NCBI RefSeq assembly: GCF_031157255.1
Contig: NZ_JAVIFX010000039.1
Span: 1 to 62,811 of the forward strand
DNA: 62,811 nt
Source of the DNA: Bradyrhizobium sp. LHD-71
GTDB lineage: Bacteria > Pseudomonadota > Alphaproteobacteria > Rhizobiales > Xanthobacteraceae
Direction: 5' to 3'
The notes under the pieces were generated by a model. The model was not told the DNA's origin. It saw only the letters and a program-made list of their open reading frames with translations, and did no database searches. The position numbers and the translations under genes are program-made. Below, one piece after another: positions 8,057 through 16,412 of this stretch (its first letter is position 1; every line of letters begins with the position of its first letter).

Positions 8057-8926
8057 CTATCGCACAGAAAGACCTTCGTTGTTCGACAGACAATTGAAAC
8101 CATACAGCCGGGCGGGATTGTCCACGAACAACGCCTGCCGACTGGCCTGATCCGGCAGAACCGCGAGCAGGGAGCGCAGCGTCGCCGCCTCGTCCGGCTT
8201 GTGCCGGGCTGGCAGATTTGGGTGCGGCCAGTTCATTCCCCAGATCGCGCGATCGCCCGCCGCATCGAGGCACGCGTGCAGACGTGGTCGCAACGTGCTG
8301 AAGTCGGACGCGCCATTCTCGGTGCCGTAGTAGGGCGCTGACAGCTTGATCCAGCCGCCCTGGCGCAGAAAGCGCAGCAGACTCTGGAAGACCGCGTCGT
8401 GCGTGCGCATGCCCGGCGGCACGCGCCCCATATGATCGAGCACGACAGGACAGTCGGCCACTGCCAGCGTTCCGTGCGCGCCTGCCAGTGCCGCGGCCGG
8501 CGCCTGAACCAGCGCGCTCCATCCAAGCGGCGCGATACGACGCGCCATCGCCAGAATTGCGGCGGTATCGACTGCGTCGTCGGGGCCAAAAAGAAAGCGC
8601 ACGCCACGAACCCCTCGCTGATGCAGCTGCGCCAGATCTTCAGGCGTCAACGACGCATCCGCGACGATGACGCCGCGCGACCGCTCGATGCCGACGTCGG
8701 CCAACGCCTGCAGGAGCCAGCGCGTATCGGTCCCATAGGCCAGAGCCTGCACCAGGACATGGCGCTGCACCCCGAGCGCGCGGCTGATTTTAAGGTAATT
8801 GTCGAGGCTGCCGCCGGACGGGATCGCATGCCCGGCGCGCACCGGAAAAGCCTGCGGGTCGCCAAAGACATGCGAATGGGTCTCGCAGGCGAGCGGCGGC
8901 AGCAAGATCTGCTCAGCCGCGGCCAC
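8057..8926 (-). CDS. LigI-like amidohydrolase with Asn at general-base position
   Basis: A 289-residue TIM-barrel protein of the amidohydrolase-2 / 2-pyrone-4,6-dicarboxylate lactonase family, which opens lactones without metal. It shows CETHSHVFGDP (HxH), VVLDHMGRVPPG and the terminal VDNPARLYGF. The usual WGxDWPH motif is WGMNWPHPN, with Asn232 (codon AAC) where the family has the catalytic Asp; the relative at 61807-62715 keeps Asp. It may be inactive or altered. The GTG start at 8926 follows GGGAGG by 6 bases and overlaps the SDR stop by 14 bases. It sits between an SDR and a GntR regulator, matching a sugar-acid or lactone pathway in which the SDR makes the lactone (inference). Confidence 0.85.
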   Translation of the reverse strand: MAAAEQILLPPLACETHSHVFGDPQAFPVRAGHAIPSGGSLDNYLKISRALGVQRHVLVQALAYGTDTRWLLQALADVGIERSRGVIVADASLTPEDLAQLHQRGVRGVRFLFGPDDAVDTAAILAMARRIAPLGWSALVQAPAAALAGAHGTLAVADCPVVLDHMGRVPPGMRTHDAVFQSLLRFLRQGGWIKLSAPYYGTENGASDFSTLRPRLHACLDAAGDRAIWGMNWPHPNLPARHKPDEAATLRSLLAVLPDQASRQALFVDNPARLYGFNCLSNNEGLSVR

Positions 8927-9743
8927 CGTCGCCTCCCGTCGGCGGTTCGGCTGCTCGCCGATGCTCGGCCCGTTTGCCGCCTTGCAAGGGATAACGCCTT
9001 TGCGCTGATGAGTCCGCCGGCGCATCCAGAATGGGTTGCGCATGGCGTGTTGCGTCGTCCTGCGGTTCGAATTCCAGTGCGCGCGCCTGGCCGTTGTCCC
9101 ACCATGCGTCGCGGTTGGCGGAGATACCGTAGACAGGCAGAAAACCGATCGCCGGCGTTTGCAGGCTGCGCAGCAGCAGGCGCTCATAGTCCTGTTCGCT
9201 CAACCACGTCGAAAGCTCTCGGATCTCCCCGGGCCGGGGCCGTGCTGTGCCGATGCGCCAGCAGACTGATTCCAGCCCGAACTTGTCCCAGTAGTAGCGG
9301 GCCAGATTCTCGCCGAAACATTTGCTCAGCCCGTACAGGCTGTCCGGCCGCATGGGTGCGTCCAGTCCGAGCGTCTGTCCCACCGGATACATGCCGATGA
9401 CATGATGCGAACTGGCATAGGCAATGCGCTTGACGCCGGCACGCCGCGCCGCCTCGTAGAGGTTGTAGGTTCCCTCGATATTGACCCGCAGGGTCTCGGG
9501 CCAGTCATCGACGTTGAGGCTGGCGCCGAGGTGCACGACATAGTCGATGCCGGTCACCAGCCGTTCAAGGTCTTGAGCATCTGTCAGATCGCAGGGCCGG
9601 ATCTCCTCGTTTTCGGCGGCGTCCTTGAGCGGCGCGATATCCGACAACCGGAGCAGACCCACTTTGCTTTGCAAGCATTTGCGCGTCCATTGTCCGACGT
9701 GGCCAGCAGCTCCGGTAACCAGCACTTTCTTGTCGCTCAGCAT
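8913..9743 (-). CDS. NAD-dependent epimerase/dehydratase-type SDR (uronate dehydrogenase-like)
   Basis: A 276-residue extended short-chain dehydrogenase. The NAD-binding VLVTGAAGHVGQ is at about residues 7-18, the Ser site in ASSHHVIG and the catalytic pair in YGLSK. The body resembles bacterial uronate dehydrogenases, which oxidise hexuronic acids to aldaro-lactones, including WWDN near the end. Its C-terminus runs into the LigI-like gene (14-base overlap) and is Arg/Gly-rich, so the last 40 residues may be less conserved. The ATG at 9743 has GAGG-type sites upstream. SDR plus lactonase-like hydrolase plus Bug receptor suggests uptake and oxidation of a sugar acid, but this is inference. Confidence 0.82.
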   Translation of the reverse strand: MLSDKKVLVTGAAGHVGQWTRKCLQSKVGLLRLSDIAPLKDAAENEEIRPCDLTDAQDLERLVTGIDYVVHLGASLNVDDWPETLRVNIEGTYNLYEAARRAGVKRIAYASSHHVIGMYPVGQTLGLDAPMRPDSLYGLSKCFGENLARYYWDKFGLESVCWRIGTARPRPGEIRELSTWLSEQDYERLLLRSLQTPAIGFLPVYGISANRDAWWDNGQARALEFEPQDDATRHAQPILDAPADSSAQRRYPLQGGKRAEHRRAAEPPTGGDGGRG

Positions 9744-9794
9744 GCGCCTCGTTTCCTCCTGTTGCGGCAAGTTGCGTCTCCCGGGCCGCCCGGA

Positions 9795-10778
9795 TCAGTT
9801 CATCTGCAAATTACCCGCGCGGACCACGTCTCCCCAGCGCGAGACTTCCGACTGCAGAAACTTGGCGAAAGCAGCCGGCTCGTCCAGCACAGGCTCATTG
9901 CCGGACGCAAGCAGGCGTTCACGCGCATCGCCCTGGGACATGGCCTGGACGACGTCCTTGTAGATTTTCTGCACGAGCTTCGGATCCAGGCCGGCCGGCG
10001 CATACAACCCGTTCCATGTCGCCGTCTCGATGTCGCCTGCGCCGGATTCCTTGATCGTCGGAATGTCCTTGGCCTGCGGCGAGCGCTGCCGGCCGGTCGT
10101 GACCAGCGCCTTCAGTTGTCCTGAATTGATATGCGGCATGCCTGTCGGAATGTTCGCGAACAGCACGGGGACCTGTCCGCCCAGAACGTCGTTGAGCGCC
10201 GGAGCTTCGCCGCGATAAGGCACATGAACCATTTTCAGGCTCAGCTCCTTGTTCAATAGCTCCTGTGTCATATGCGGCGAGGAGCCCATGCCGCCGGATG
10301 CAAAGCTGATCTTGCCCGGATTGGCCCGGACGTGCGCGATGAACTGGGCGAAGTCGTTGGGCCCGAAGGACGGATGGGCGACCAGGACCAGGGGCGACGA
10401 GGCAATGGCGGTGATCGGCGTCAGATCACGCAGCGGATCGTAGGGCGGCTTGGGCATCATCTGCGGGGCGACGGCGATAGCAGTCTGAGGCGACACCAAC
10501 AGTGTGTAGCCGTCCGGCTTCGCGCGCACCACTTCAGTACCGGCAATGGTGCCGCTGGCGCCGGTGCGGTTCTCCACGACGACAGACTGTCCCCAGATCT
10601 GCGAAAGCTGCTGGGCCAACATCCGGGCGACGAAATCGCTGACACCCCCCGGCGCAAAGCCGACGAGGATGCGGACGGGTTTGTCGGGGAAGGGCTGAGC
10701 TGCGGCGAACGGAACGGCAGCAAGTGTCGCCCACGCGATGGCACAAGCCAGCGCAAGCAATCGCAGAATGCGGTCCAT
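9795..10778 (-). CDS. Bug-family solute receptor (TctC-like)
   Basis: A 327-residue periplasmic receptor with a Sec signal peptide (hydrophobic stretch at residues 5-27, cleavage probable after AAAQ). Family motifs are FPDKPVRILVGFAPGGVSDFVARML at the mature N-terminus and VPYRGEAPALNDVLGGQVPVLFANI. It is first in a (-) strand operon with the SDR, the LigI-like hydrolase and the GntR gene. AGGAG precedes the ATG by about 9 bases. No transporter membrane subunits are seen. A candidate operator lies about 125 bases upstream. Confidence 0.9.
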   Translation of the reverse strand: MDRILRLLALACAIAWATLAAVPFAAAQPFPDKPVRILVGFAPGGVSDFVARMLAQQLSQIWGQSVVVENRTGASGTIAGTEVVRAKPDGYTLLVSPQTAIAVAPQMMPKPPYDPLRDLTPITAIASSPLVLVAHPSFGPNDFAQFIAHVRANPGKISFASGGMGSSPHMTQELLNKELSLKMVHVPYRGEAPALNDVLGGQVPVLFANIPTGMPHINSGQLKALVTTGRQRSPQAKDIPTIKESGAGDIETATWNGLYAPAGLDPKLVQKIYKDVVQAMSQGDARERLLASGNEPVLDEPAAFAKFLQSEVSRWGDVVRAGNLQMN

Positions 10779-11212
10779 ATTGGCGTCTCCTCATGTTTCT
10801 TTTGATACCGCGTGCCACCCGCGGCCCGCTCAGAATGACGGCGGCGGTCCAGTCGGGTAGCGCGCGGTACGGTTTTGTCAGTCGAAATGTAGTCCGATTG
10901 ACGATTGTCGACAATCTCGGATGGTTACCGCCGCCTAAACAACTGACGTCGAAACGGCGACGCATTCATTTTCGGGGCTTGGGTTGGGTGCCGACCCCGG
11001 GTTGGACCGGTCCGTGCGCTGATCCGATCGGATCGGGTGCCGCTGCCCGGCCGCCGACCGTCCAGACTCACGGGAGGAACTGATTGGTCGACAAATTGTT
11101 GGACCGTCGGCTGCACCTGAGCGCTGTAACCGCGATGCGAAACGTGCACGGCATGTCCGCAGCTAGGTCACGAGCCGAGCAGGGCTACGACAAACGAAGC
11201 TGGAGCGTTTCA
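10779..11212. other. 434-base intergenic region with operator-like palindromes
   Basis: No convincing gene is seen between the divergent Bug receptor and the MCDYSL protein. It holds a perfect 14-bp palindrome at 10903-10916 and a second imperfect one sharing GTCGAC at 11083-11096, so it is best read as promoter DNA for both directions. Confidence 0.6.
10903..10916. promoter_or_regulatory. Perfect palindrome GATTGTCGACAATC, candidate GntR operator
   Basis: A 14-bp perfect palindrome with core TTGTCGACAA, the shape of many FCD-GntR operators. It lies about 125 bases upstream of the Bug-SDR-hydrolase-GntR operon. A related imperfect site, ATTGGTCGACAAAT, is at 11083-11096. Binding by the GntR protein of 7263-8048 is inferred. 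Confidence 0.5.
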
Positions 11213-11665
11213 ATGTGTGACTACAGCCTGCGTTCCGTTCAATCGCGTCCCGCTAAGGCGGGAGATATGCTGATCACGAGCGAATTCCGTCATTCGTTTT
11301 CGCGAGGGTTCACGGCGGTCGGGGAGCCGGACGTCGCTGTGTGCGTGTTGCCGGGCACTGAGCTTGCCTTCAGCGATGACGCCGTTTGCGATCATCCGTT
11401 TGCGAGGCTCTTTCCAAGAATGTTCGGCGGCATAGGGGCCCGGCTGGCGCGTTTTCGGAAGATCGATCAGGAAATCACCGATACCCACCACGACGCGCTC
11501 GAGTTTGCGAACGGCAAGGTCGTACTTCTTACAAGATTGCGTCCTGGTCAGGTCGCCACTGTCCTCCAGCTTCCTGCGATGGACCACGCTGACAGGAAAA
11601 TCGTGGAGGAGGAGCACGGTCCGCGCTCGGCGGTGCAAAATCACGGGCGCGTTGCGGGCAGCTGA
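11213..11665 (+). CDS. Conserved hypothetical protein (MCDYSL type)
   Basis: 150 residues starting MCDYSLRSVQSRPAKAGD, a form I recognise as a conserved hypothetical protein in Bradyrhizobium-like genomes. Conserved-looking segments are TRGF-like SRGFTAVGEPDVAVCVLPGTELAF, VARFR-like LARFRKI, HHDALEFANGKVVLLTRLRPGQ and ATVLQLPA. There is no signal peptide or membrane segment. The ATG at 11213 has GGAG 7 bases upstream; the longer frame from 11084 does not look coding at its N-terminus. Function is unknown. It converges with the next gene. Confidence 0.75.
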   Translation: MCDYSLRSVQSRPAKAGDMLITSEFRHSFSRGFTAVGEPDVAVCVLPGTELAFSDDAVCDHPFARLFPRMFGGIGARLARFRKIDQEITDTHHDALEFANGKVVLLTRLRPGQVATVLQLPAMDHADRKIVEEEHGPRSAVQNHGRVAGS

Positions 11666-11714
11666 GTCCGCGCAGCGAGCAGTTAGGTCGGATCTGCAAG
11701 AAATGGCGGCTGGA

Positions 11715-12221
11715 TCACGGTGAGGCCAGTTGCCGGCTGATCGCGCGATCAATCCAGATGTCGCGCGATATGCCCGACTTCGCCGCAGCCTTGTCTATCT
11801 GATCGAGCAAACTCGGCGTGAGCGGCAGATCGACAATGACCGCCAGTTCGTCCTGCTCTGATGGCACGAACGCAAGCCCAGCCACCTGGCGTGCGAATCG
11901 GCGCACGCGGGTCGTCTTCTGCGCGTCCGAAAGACTGGTGTCCGCAAGGACGAGCGGACAGTAGGCTCCGACCAGATAGTTGACGATCGATGACGGGCTC
12001 GTGCCGTTCTTGCGTAAATCTGTGACGAGTACATTGAGCCGCTGATCGGCCGTCGCGTCGGTTGCCCCTGTGAAAAGATCGGCAAGCGGGGGCGCGTTTT
12101 TGGATGCGTCCATCGCCGTGGTGGAGGGACAGGTAAAGCCTGCGGCAACGGCGGGCTGCCCGATGAAAGCACCAGCACCTGCTGCGGAAACAAGCGCGAC
12201 AAGTAAAACCTGTCGGAGCAT
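11715..12221 (-). CDS. Exported hypothetical protein
   Basis: 168 residues with a clear Sec signal (MLRQVLLVALVSAAGAGAF..., cleavage likely after AVAA near residue 27). The mature part has two Cys (in FTCPST and GAYCPLV) that could form a disulfide. It ends with a helix-rich segment like a ribbon-helix-helix or anti-toxin tail (LPLTPSLLDQIDKAAAKSGISRDIWIDRAI). AAAGGAGTGAAC immediately precedes the ATG at 12221. No function is assigned. Confidence 0.75.
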   Translation of the reverse strand: MLRQVLLVALVSAAGAGAFIGQPAVAAGFTCPSTTAMDASKNAPPLADLFTGATDATADQRLNVLVTDLRKNGTSPSSIVNYLVGAYCPLVLADTSLSDAQKTTRVRRFARQVAGLAFVPSEQDELAVIVDLPLTPSLLDQIDKAAAKSGISRDIWIDRAISRQLASP

Positions 12222-12613
12222 GTTCACTCCTTTCGATTGAACGTTTGCCAGCCCTTGCGGCGCGAGGTCGTCGACGTCAGCGGTTGCAAGCCTGCGGCTC
12301 GTTGGATGAAAACGACGGCACACAATATCCGACAAGTTGGTTGGCATTTTCTGTTCTTTTGAAGAGCATGCTCTTCGGCTTTGCACGGCGGCCATGCGCC
12401 ATCGTCGCGAGCTTTACAACGAAGCAGTTCCGCAAAGGTTGCTGTCCCCGGTTGCGGCTTTGCCGCTGTGCGAGCTGTTGGCCATGTGCGGCTGGAAAAG
12501 CCTGCCTGAGCTCGGATTTCATGATAGGCACGGCTGGTTGACCGGACGATTTGGCGGCAGATTATCTGGCAGGTTTTTCGCAAATGATCCGGCAACGAGA
12601 ACAGGGGCGCGAC
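12222..12613. other. 392-base intergenic region between divergent genes
   Basis: No gene is supported here. It contains the perfect 16-bp palindrome GAAGAGCATGCTCTTC at 12361-12376 and otherwise unremarkable sequence leading to the aldolase ribosome site (AGGGG at about 12602). Confidence 0.5.
12361..12376. promoter_or_regulatory. Perfect 16-bp palindrome between divergent genes
   Basis: GAAGAGCATGCTCTTC is fully self-complementary and lies between the exported hypothetical protein and the aldolase gene. It could be a regulator site. It has no loop, so it is not a terminator-type hairpin. Confidence 0.35.
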
Positions 12614-13408
12614 ATGACGCTGATCAGGAATGAAGCCAAGCGAAAATTGATGGCCGGCGAACTCGCACTCGGCTTTGGCGTCCATCATTTGCGGACGTCT
12701 GCAGTCGGCATGCTTGCTGCATCCTGCGGTCACGACTGGATCTTCATCGATATGGAGCACGGCGCCTTTTCGATGCAGGAGGCGACGCAGATCTGTATCG
12801 CAGCGCTTCCGACCGGCGTGACACCGATCGTTCGGGTTGCCGCCGACGCTCTCGACGAGGGCGCACGTGCGCTGGACAATGGCGCGATGGGTGTCGTTGT
12901 GCCCCACGTCGATACCCGCACGCAGGCTGAACGCGTGGCGCGCGCCTACCGCTACCCGCCTGCGGGCACGCGGAGCTGGGGTGGCCCGCCAGCGGCCTTC
13001 CGTTTCAAGGCGCCGGGTCACGCGGAGGCGCAGGCCCTGCTCAACGACGAAATTCTCATCGTCGCCATGATCGAGAGCCGCGAGGCAGTCAACAACGTTG
13101 AGGCGATCGCCGCCGTTGCAGGCATCGATGTACTTCTGATCGGAACGTCGGACCTCTCTGCCGACCTTGGGATTTCCGGACAGATCGGGCATCCGGAAGT
13201 GCAGGCCGCGTATCAGGCCGTCGCGGCCGCCTGCCGCAACAACGGCAAGGTTCTCGGCATGGGCGGCGTGTACGACCGCGAGTGGGCGACGCGATACATC
13301 AAGGAAAGCGGCGCGCGCCTCGTGCTGAGTGGCAGTGACCACAACTACCTGGTCGCAGGCGCAACGCAGCGAACGGAGTTGCTTCGCAGCATCGTGCCCG
13401 GCAAGTGA
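12614..13408 (+). CDS. HpcH/HpaI-type class II aldolase
   Basis: A 264-residue enzyme of the HpcH/HpaI aldolase/citrate lyase family, which cleaves 2-keto-3-deoxy acids to pyruvate plus an aldehyde using a divalent metal. Family elements are GFGVHHLRTS, FIDMEHGAFS, VRVAADALDEGARALDNGAMGVVVPHVDT, the metal-site Glu in AMIESREAVNN, and LLIGTSDLSADLG. The ATG at 12614 follows AGGGGCGCGAC; the upstream frame from 12551 lacks a good site. No transporter is adjacent. A convergent aminotransferase follows after a dispersed palindrome. The aldehyde product is unknown. Confidence 0.88.
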   Translation: MTLIRNEAKRKLMAGELALGFGVHHLRTSAVGMLAASCGHDWIFIDMEHGAFSMQEATQICIAALPTGVTPIVRVAADALDEGARALDNGAMGVVVPHVDTRTQAERVARAYRYPPAGTRSWGGPPAAFRFKAPGHAEAQALLNDEILIVAMIESREAVNNVEAIAAVAGIDVLLIGTSDLSADLGISGQIGHPEVQAAYQAVAAACRNNGKVLGMGGVYDREWATRYIKESGARLVLSGSDHNYLVAGATQRTELLRSIVPGK

Positions 13409-13453
13409 CCGGAAACTGCGCGAGTAGCGTGCTCTAGATTCGTTTGTTTGGTC

Positions 13454-13496
13454 GCATTTTCTGCGGAAAACCGGTGTCCACTTTTCCGGAAAATGC
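13454..13496. repeat. Dispersed palindromic element, possible bidirectional terminator
   Basis: GCATTTTC at 13454-13461 pairs with GAAAATGC at 13489-13496, with GGAAAA/TTTTCC inside. This GCATTTTC..ACCGGTGTCCA..GAAAATGC sequence is one I recognise as a repeated palindrome in Bradyrhizobium-like genomes. It sits between convergent genes and may end transcription from both sides. Confidence 0.65.
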
Positions 13497-13497
13497 T

Positions 13498-14868
13498 CTA
13501 GCTAGGAAGCTCCGCCAGTGTTGCGTTCAGCGCCGCCAGCAGCTTATCGCGCATCTCGACGATTTGACCTTCAGTGATGATAAGGGGCGGAGAGAAGGCA
13601 ATCCGATTGCCGATGTAGCGAAGGATGAGACCATTGCGGCGCGCGTGAGCGTCGATCTTGCTCGCAACTTGAAGCGCAGGGTCGTGCGGGCGCCGGGAAT
13701 CCTTGTCGGCAACGATCTCGATGCCGCCGATCAGGCCTGTACCGCAGAAATGGCCGACGAGCGGGTGCGAGGTCAGGCTGCCGATCGCTTCGAGAAAGGT
13801 CGGTTGCACGGCGCGCACATGGCCGACGATATCCATTTCTTCGTAGATCTTCAGCGTCTCCAGCGCCACCGCGGCCATCACCGGGTGACCGGCATAGGTA
13901 TAGCCGTGCGCGAAGCCTCCGAGCTTGCCGCTCTCGCTGACCATCGCCTGAAAGATGCGGTCGTTGATCAAAAGGGCCGAGATCGGCGCCAGGCTGGCCG
14001 ACAATGCCTTGGCGCTCGAGACCATGTCGGGCTTCAGGTCGTAGGTTTGCGAGCCCCACATGTTCCCGGTGCGGCCGAAGCCGCAGATCACCTCGTCGGC
14101 GACGAACAGGATGTCGTACTTTTTCAGGATAGCCTGGATTTTTTCGAAGTAACCCTTTGGCGGAACGACGGCACCGCCGGCGCCCATCACCGGCTCCGCC
14201 CAGAATGCCGCGACCGTGTCCGGTCCTTCGGCGAGGATCAGCCGCTCGAGCGCATCGGCCATACGTGCCGAGAACTGTTCCTCGCTCTCGCCCGTTTCGT
14301 GGAAGCGATAGTAATGAGGGAAACTGGTGTGCAGGAACGGCGCGAACGGCAATCCGAAGTCGGCATGCATGTCCGGTTTGCCGGTGAGGCTGACGCTGGC
14401 GCAGGTCGAGCCGTGATAGCTCTGTGTGCGCGCGATGATCTTACGCTTTTCCGGCTTGCCGACCGCATGCCAGTAGTACCAGACGAGCTTGATCGCGGTG
14501 TCGTTGGCTTCCGAACCGGAGCATTGGAACAGCACCTTCGACATGGGCACCGGGGCAAGCTGCAGCAGTCGCTCGGCGAGCTCGATCGCGGGGCCGTGGG
14601 AATGGGAACGATAGATCTGATAATAGCCCAGGCTGCGCATCTGTTCGTAGGCGACCTTGGCGAGCCGCTCTACGCCAAATCCCAGTGAAGCCGACCAGAG
14701 CCCCGCGGCGCCTTCGAGATATTTATTGCCCTCGTCGTCGTAGACGTAGATGCCTTGCGCCTTGTCGATGATCGTCGGGCCGGTTTGCAGGTGGCTCTGC
14801 AGGTTGGTTTGCGGGTGCACGAGGCTCGCGATGTCTCGGGCATGTAGACTGTTGGGGCGGAAAGTCAT
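13498..14868 (-). CDS. Class III PLP aminotransferase (omega-amino acid type)
   Basis: A 456-residue fold-type I transaminase. Motifs in order: GLWSASLGFG near residue 57, CSGSEANDTAIKLVWYYW (115-133), SYHGST (150-154), Asp258 in LFVADEVICGFGRTG that pairs with the pyridine nitrogen, and Schiff-base Lys287 in SSAKALSA. Family length is about 450, so it is complete. Such enzymes use omega-amino acids, polyamines or beta-alanine with pyruvate. It stands alone on the (-) strand between an aldolase and an SDR gene. The donor is not predictable. Confidence 0.9.
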   Translation of the reverse strand: MTFRPNSLHARDIASLVHPQTNLQSHLQTGPTIIDKAQGIYVYDDEGNKYLEGAAGLWSASLGFGVERLAKVAYEQMRSLGYYQIYRSHSHGPAIELAERLLQLAPVPMSKVLFQCSGSEANDTAIKLVWYYWHAVGKPEKRKIIARTQSYHGSTCASVSLTGKPDMHADFGLPFAPFLHTSFPHYYRFHETGESEEQFSARMADALERLILAEGPDTVAAFWAEPVMGAGGAVVPPKGYFEKIQAILKKYDILFVADEVICGFGRTGNMWGSQTYDLKPDMVSSAKALSASLAPISALLINDRIFQAMVSESGKLGGFAHGYTYAGHPVMAAVALETLKIYEEMDIVGHVRAVQPTFLEAIGSLTSHPLVGHFCGTGLIGGIEIVADKDSRRPHDPALQVASKIDAHARRNGLILRYIGNRIAFSPPLIITEGQIVEMRDKLLAALNATLAELPS

Positions 14869-15011
14869 TGCCGGCTCCTTGTCGTGCCATTCGTTCAGTC
14901 GAATGCGCAGTAAAGTGTTTTTGTAAGATCCGAGAGGCCCGTCTCATCGAGGCCGTGCTCCCGAAGCAGCTCTTCGTTGTTGCAGATGTCGGCAGCCGTG
15001 CCCCCAGCTCC

Positions 15012-15935
15012 CTAGTGATTGCTTTCGGAGATCATCGACGTATAACAACCATGTTCGATCTCATCGATCAGCGCCGGGCTTTTCGGAGTCCATTTGAGCT
15101 CATTTCGTGCGCGAACAGCGCGCACGCGGCTGTTCGACCCCATGGTATTTTGCGCCGCGCTCTCGCCCCACTCGCGCGCGGCCTCCGTCAGCGACATGGC
15201 GATCGGCGCCTTGTCGATCCCGAGCGTTCGATTGATGGCCTCGCAGACCTCCTTCATGGAGTCTTCGCCGTTCTCGGCAAAATAGAATGCGCCGGCGGGC
15301 GCCGACGCGAGGGCAAGACGATAAAGCTCGACAAGGTCATCGATATGCACGTTGGACCAGATGTTCTCGCCTGGACCATAGTGCCTGGCTCCGCCGCGTT
15401 CCCGGGCGAGCGCGATCAGCCACGGGACTTGCATGCTGTGCTTTGCTGGACCGCGACCGACCCCGTAGATCAGGCTAGGGCAGATGATAATCGGACGAAG
15501 GCCCTTCGTCCTGGAAGACAGGATGAATTCGTTCAACGCGACCCGGGCGGCACGCCCAGGCGATGGATTGAAAGGCGTCTCCTCGTCGTAAATGGCGTCA
15601 ACTCTCTCCCCCGCAGACTGGGTACCAACGATGCTGGAGCCGCTGGTATGGATGAAGGTCTTGCCCGAGCCTTCAAGAGCCTGCAGGAGGGCATCAGCTG
15701 AGCGTTCATGGTCAGCGTTGGCCGCGCTGATGACCACGTCCGAGCGGGCTGCCGCATCCGCCAGGACCTCGACATCATCGAGCGAACCGAAGATCGGCTC
15801 GATTCCGAGAGTTTTGACTGATTGTGCGCTGCTTTCAGAGCGTACCAGTCCGGAAACCTCATGCCCTGACGCGATCAGCGCAGCGGCGACCGATCCGCCG
15901 ATATAGCCCGCTGCACCGGTACAAAAAACCTTCAT
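15012..15935 (-). CDS. NAD(P)-dependent epimerase/dehydratase-type SDR
   Basis: A 307-residue extended SDR. VFCTGAAGYIGGS at residues 3-15 is the nucleotide-binding site, HTSGSSIVG carries the Ser, and the downstream YGVGRGP/SNVHIDDLVELY pattern matches epimerase-like reductases. There is no canonical YxxxK in the visible active-site region (AARVALNEFI instead of YRxxKE), so catalysis may be atypical. AGGAG lies about 8 bases before the ATG. The frame continues 38 codons past the TAG to a TGA at 14895. Substrate is unknown. Confidence 0.8.
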   Translation of the reverse strand: MKVFCTGAAGYIGGSVAAALIASGHEVSGLVRSESSAQSVKTLGIEPIFGSLDDVEVLADAAARSDVVISAANADHERSADALLQALEGSGKTFIHTSGSSIVGTQSAGERVDAIYDEETPFNPSPGRAARVALNEFILSSRTKGLRPIIICPSLIYGVGRGPAKHSMQVPWLIALARERGGARHYGPGENIWSNVHIDDLVELYRLALASAPAGAFYFAENGEDSMKEVCEAINRTLGIDKAPIAMSLTEAAREWGESAAQNTMGSNSRVRAVRARNELKWTPKSPALIDEIEHGCYTSMISESNH

Positions 15936-15988
15936 GATCTGGCTCCTGGCAAAGCCGAGGCCTGAGCGAAGCGCCGCATCAAAACCCG

Positions 15989-16285
15989 TCAGCGCTTCAT
16001 TTCAATTTCGATGAAGGCCATGTGGTTCTCGCCGTTATTCCTGACATCATGCTTGATGCCTGCCGGGCGGATGTAGCTTTGGCCGGCCTTCAGCGTGGTT
16101 TCCGTCACCACACCGTCCATCTCATACGCCATCGTCGCGTCCGTCATCATCACGACCGCGTAGTCCATGGCATGCTCATGCCAACCCGTCGTTGCGCCGG
16201 GCGCAAAATCCCATCGGGTGATCTTTGCCCGCTCGTCCTCTGCAAGCAACGTGGGGACGGCGGGAGTCGTGCAGACGAATGGCAT
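15989..16285 (-). CDS. Small cupin-domain protein
   Basis: A 98-residue single-domain cupin. Motif 1 is recognisable as GATTGWHEHAMDYAVVMM, with His ligands in HEH, and motif 2 as AGQSYIRPAGIKHDVRN. Such proteins bind a divalent metal and act as dioxygenases, isomerases or binding modules. It is 53 bases upstream of the SDR gene on the same strand, so the two may be co-transcribed. Its role is unknown. Confidence 0.82.
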   Translation of the reverse strand: MPFVCTTPAVPTLLAEDERAKITRWDFAPGATTGWHEHAMDYAVVMMTDATMAYEMDGVVTETTLKAGQSYIRPAGIKHDVRNNGENHMAFIEIEMKR

Positions 16286-16412
16286 GGGCGCACCTTCAGG
16301 AGAGCATCAGCAAAGCCTGATCTTCGCCTCTGGAATCAAACATGCCAAGGCCGAATGTGGGGCAAGGCGCTCCTGGGCAGCGCACCTTTCGCTGAACAGC
16401 GGGGATGGCGGG

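Noticed and set aside
11084-11212. N-terminal extension of the MCDYSL protein
   Set aside because: The GGAG site and the conserved family start place the ATG at 11213.
13444-14688. 414-codon frame opposite the aminotransferase
   Set aside because: The opposite strand encodes an intact PLP enzyme with all catalytic residues; this frame has none and no ribosome site.
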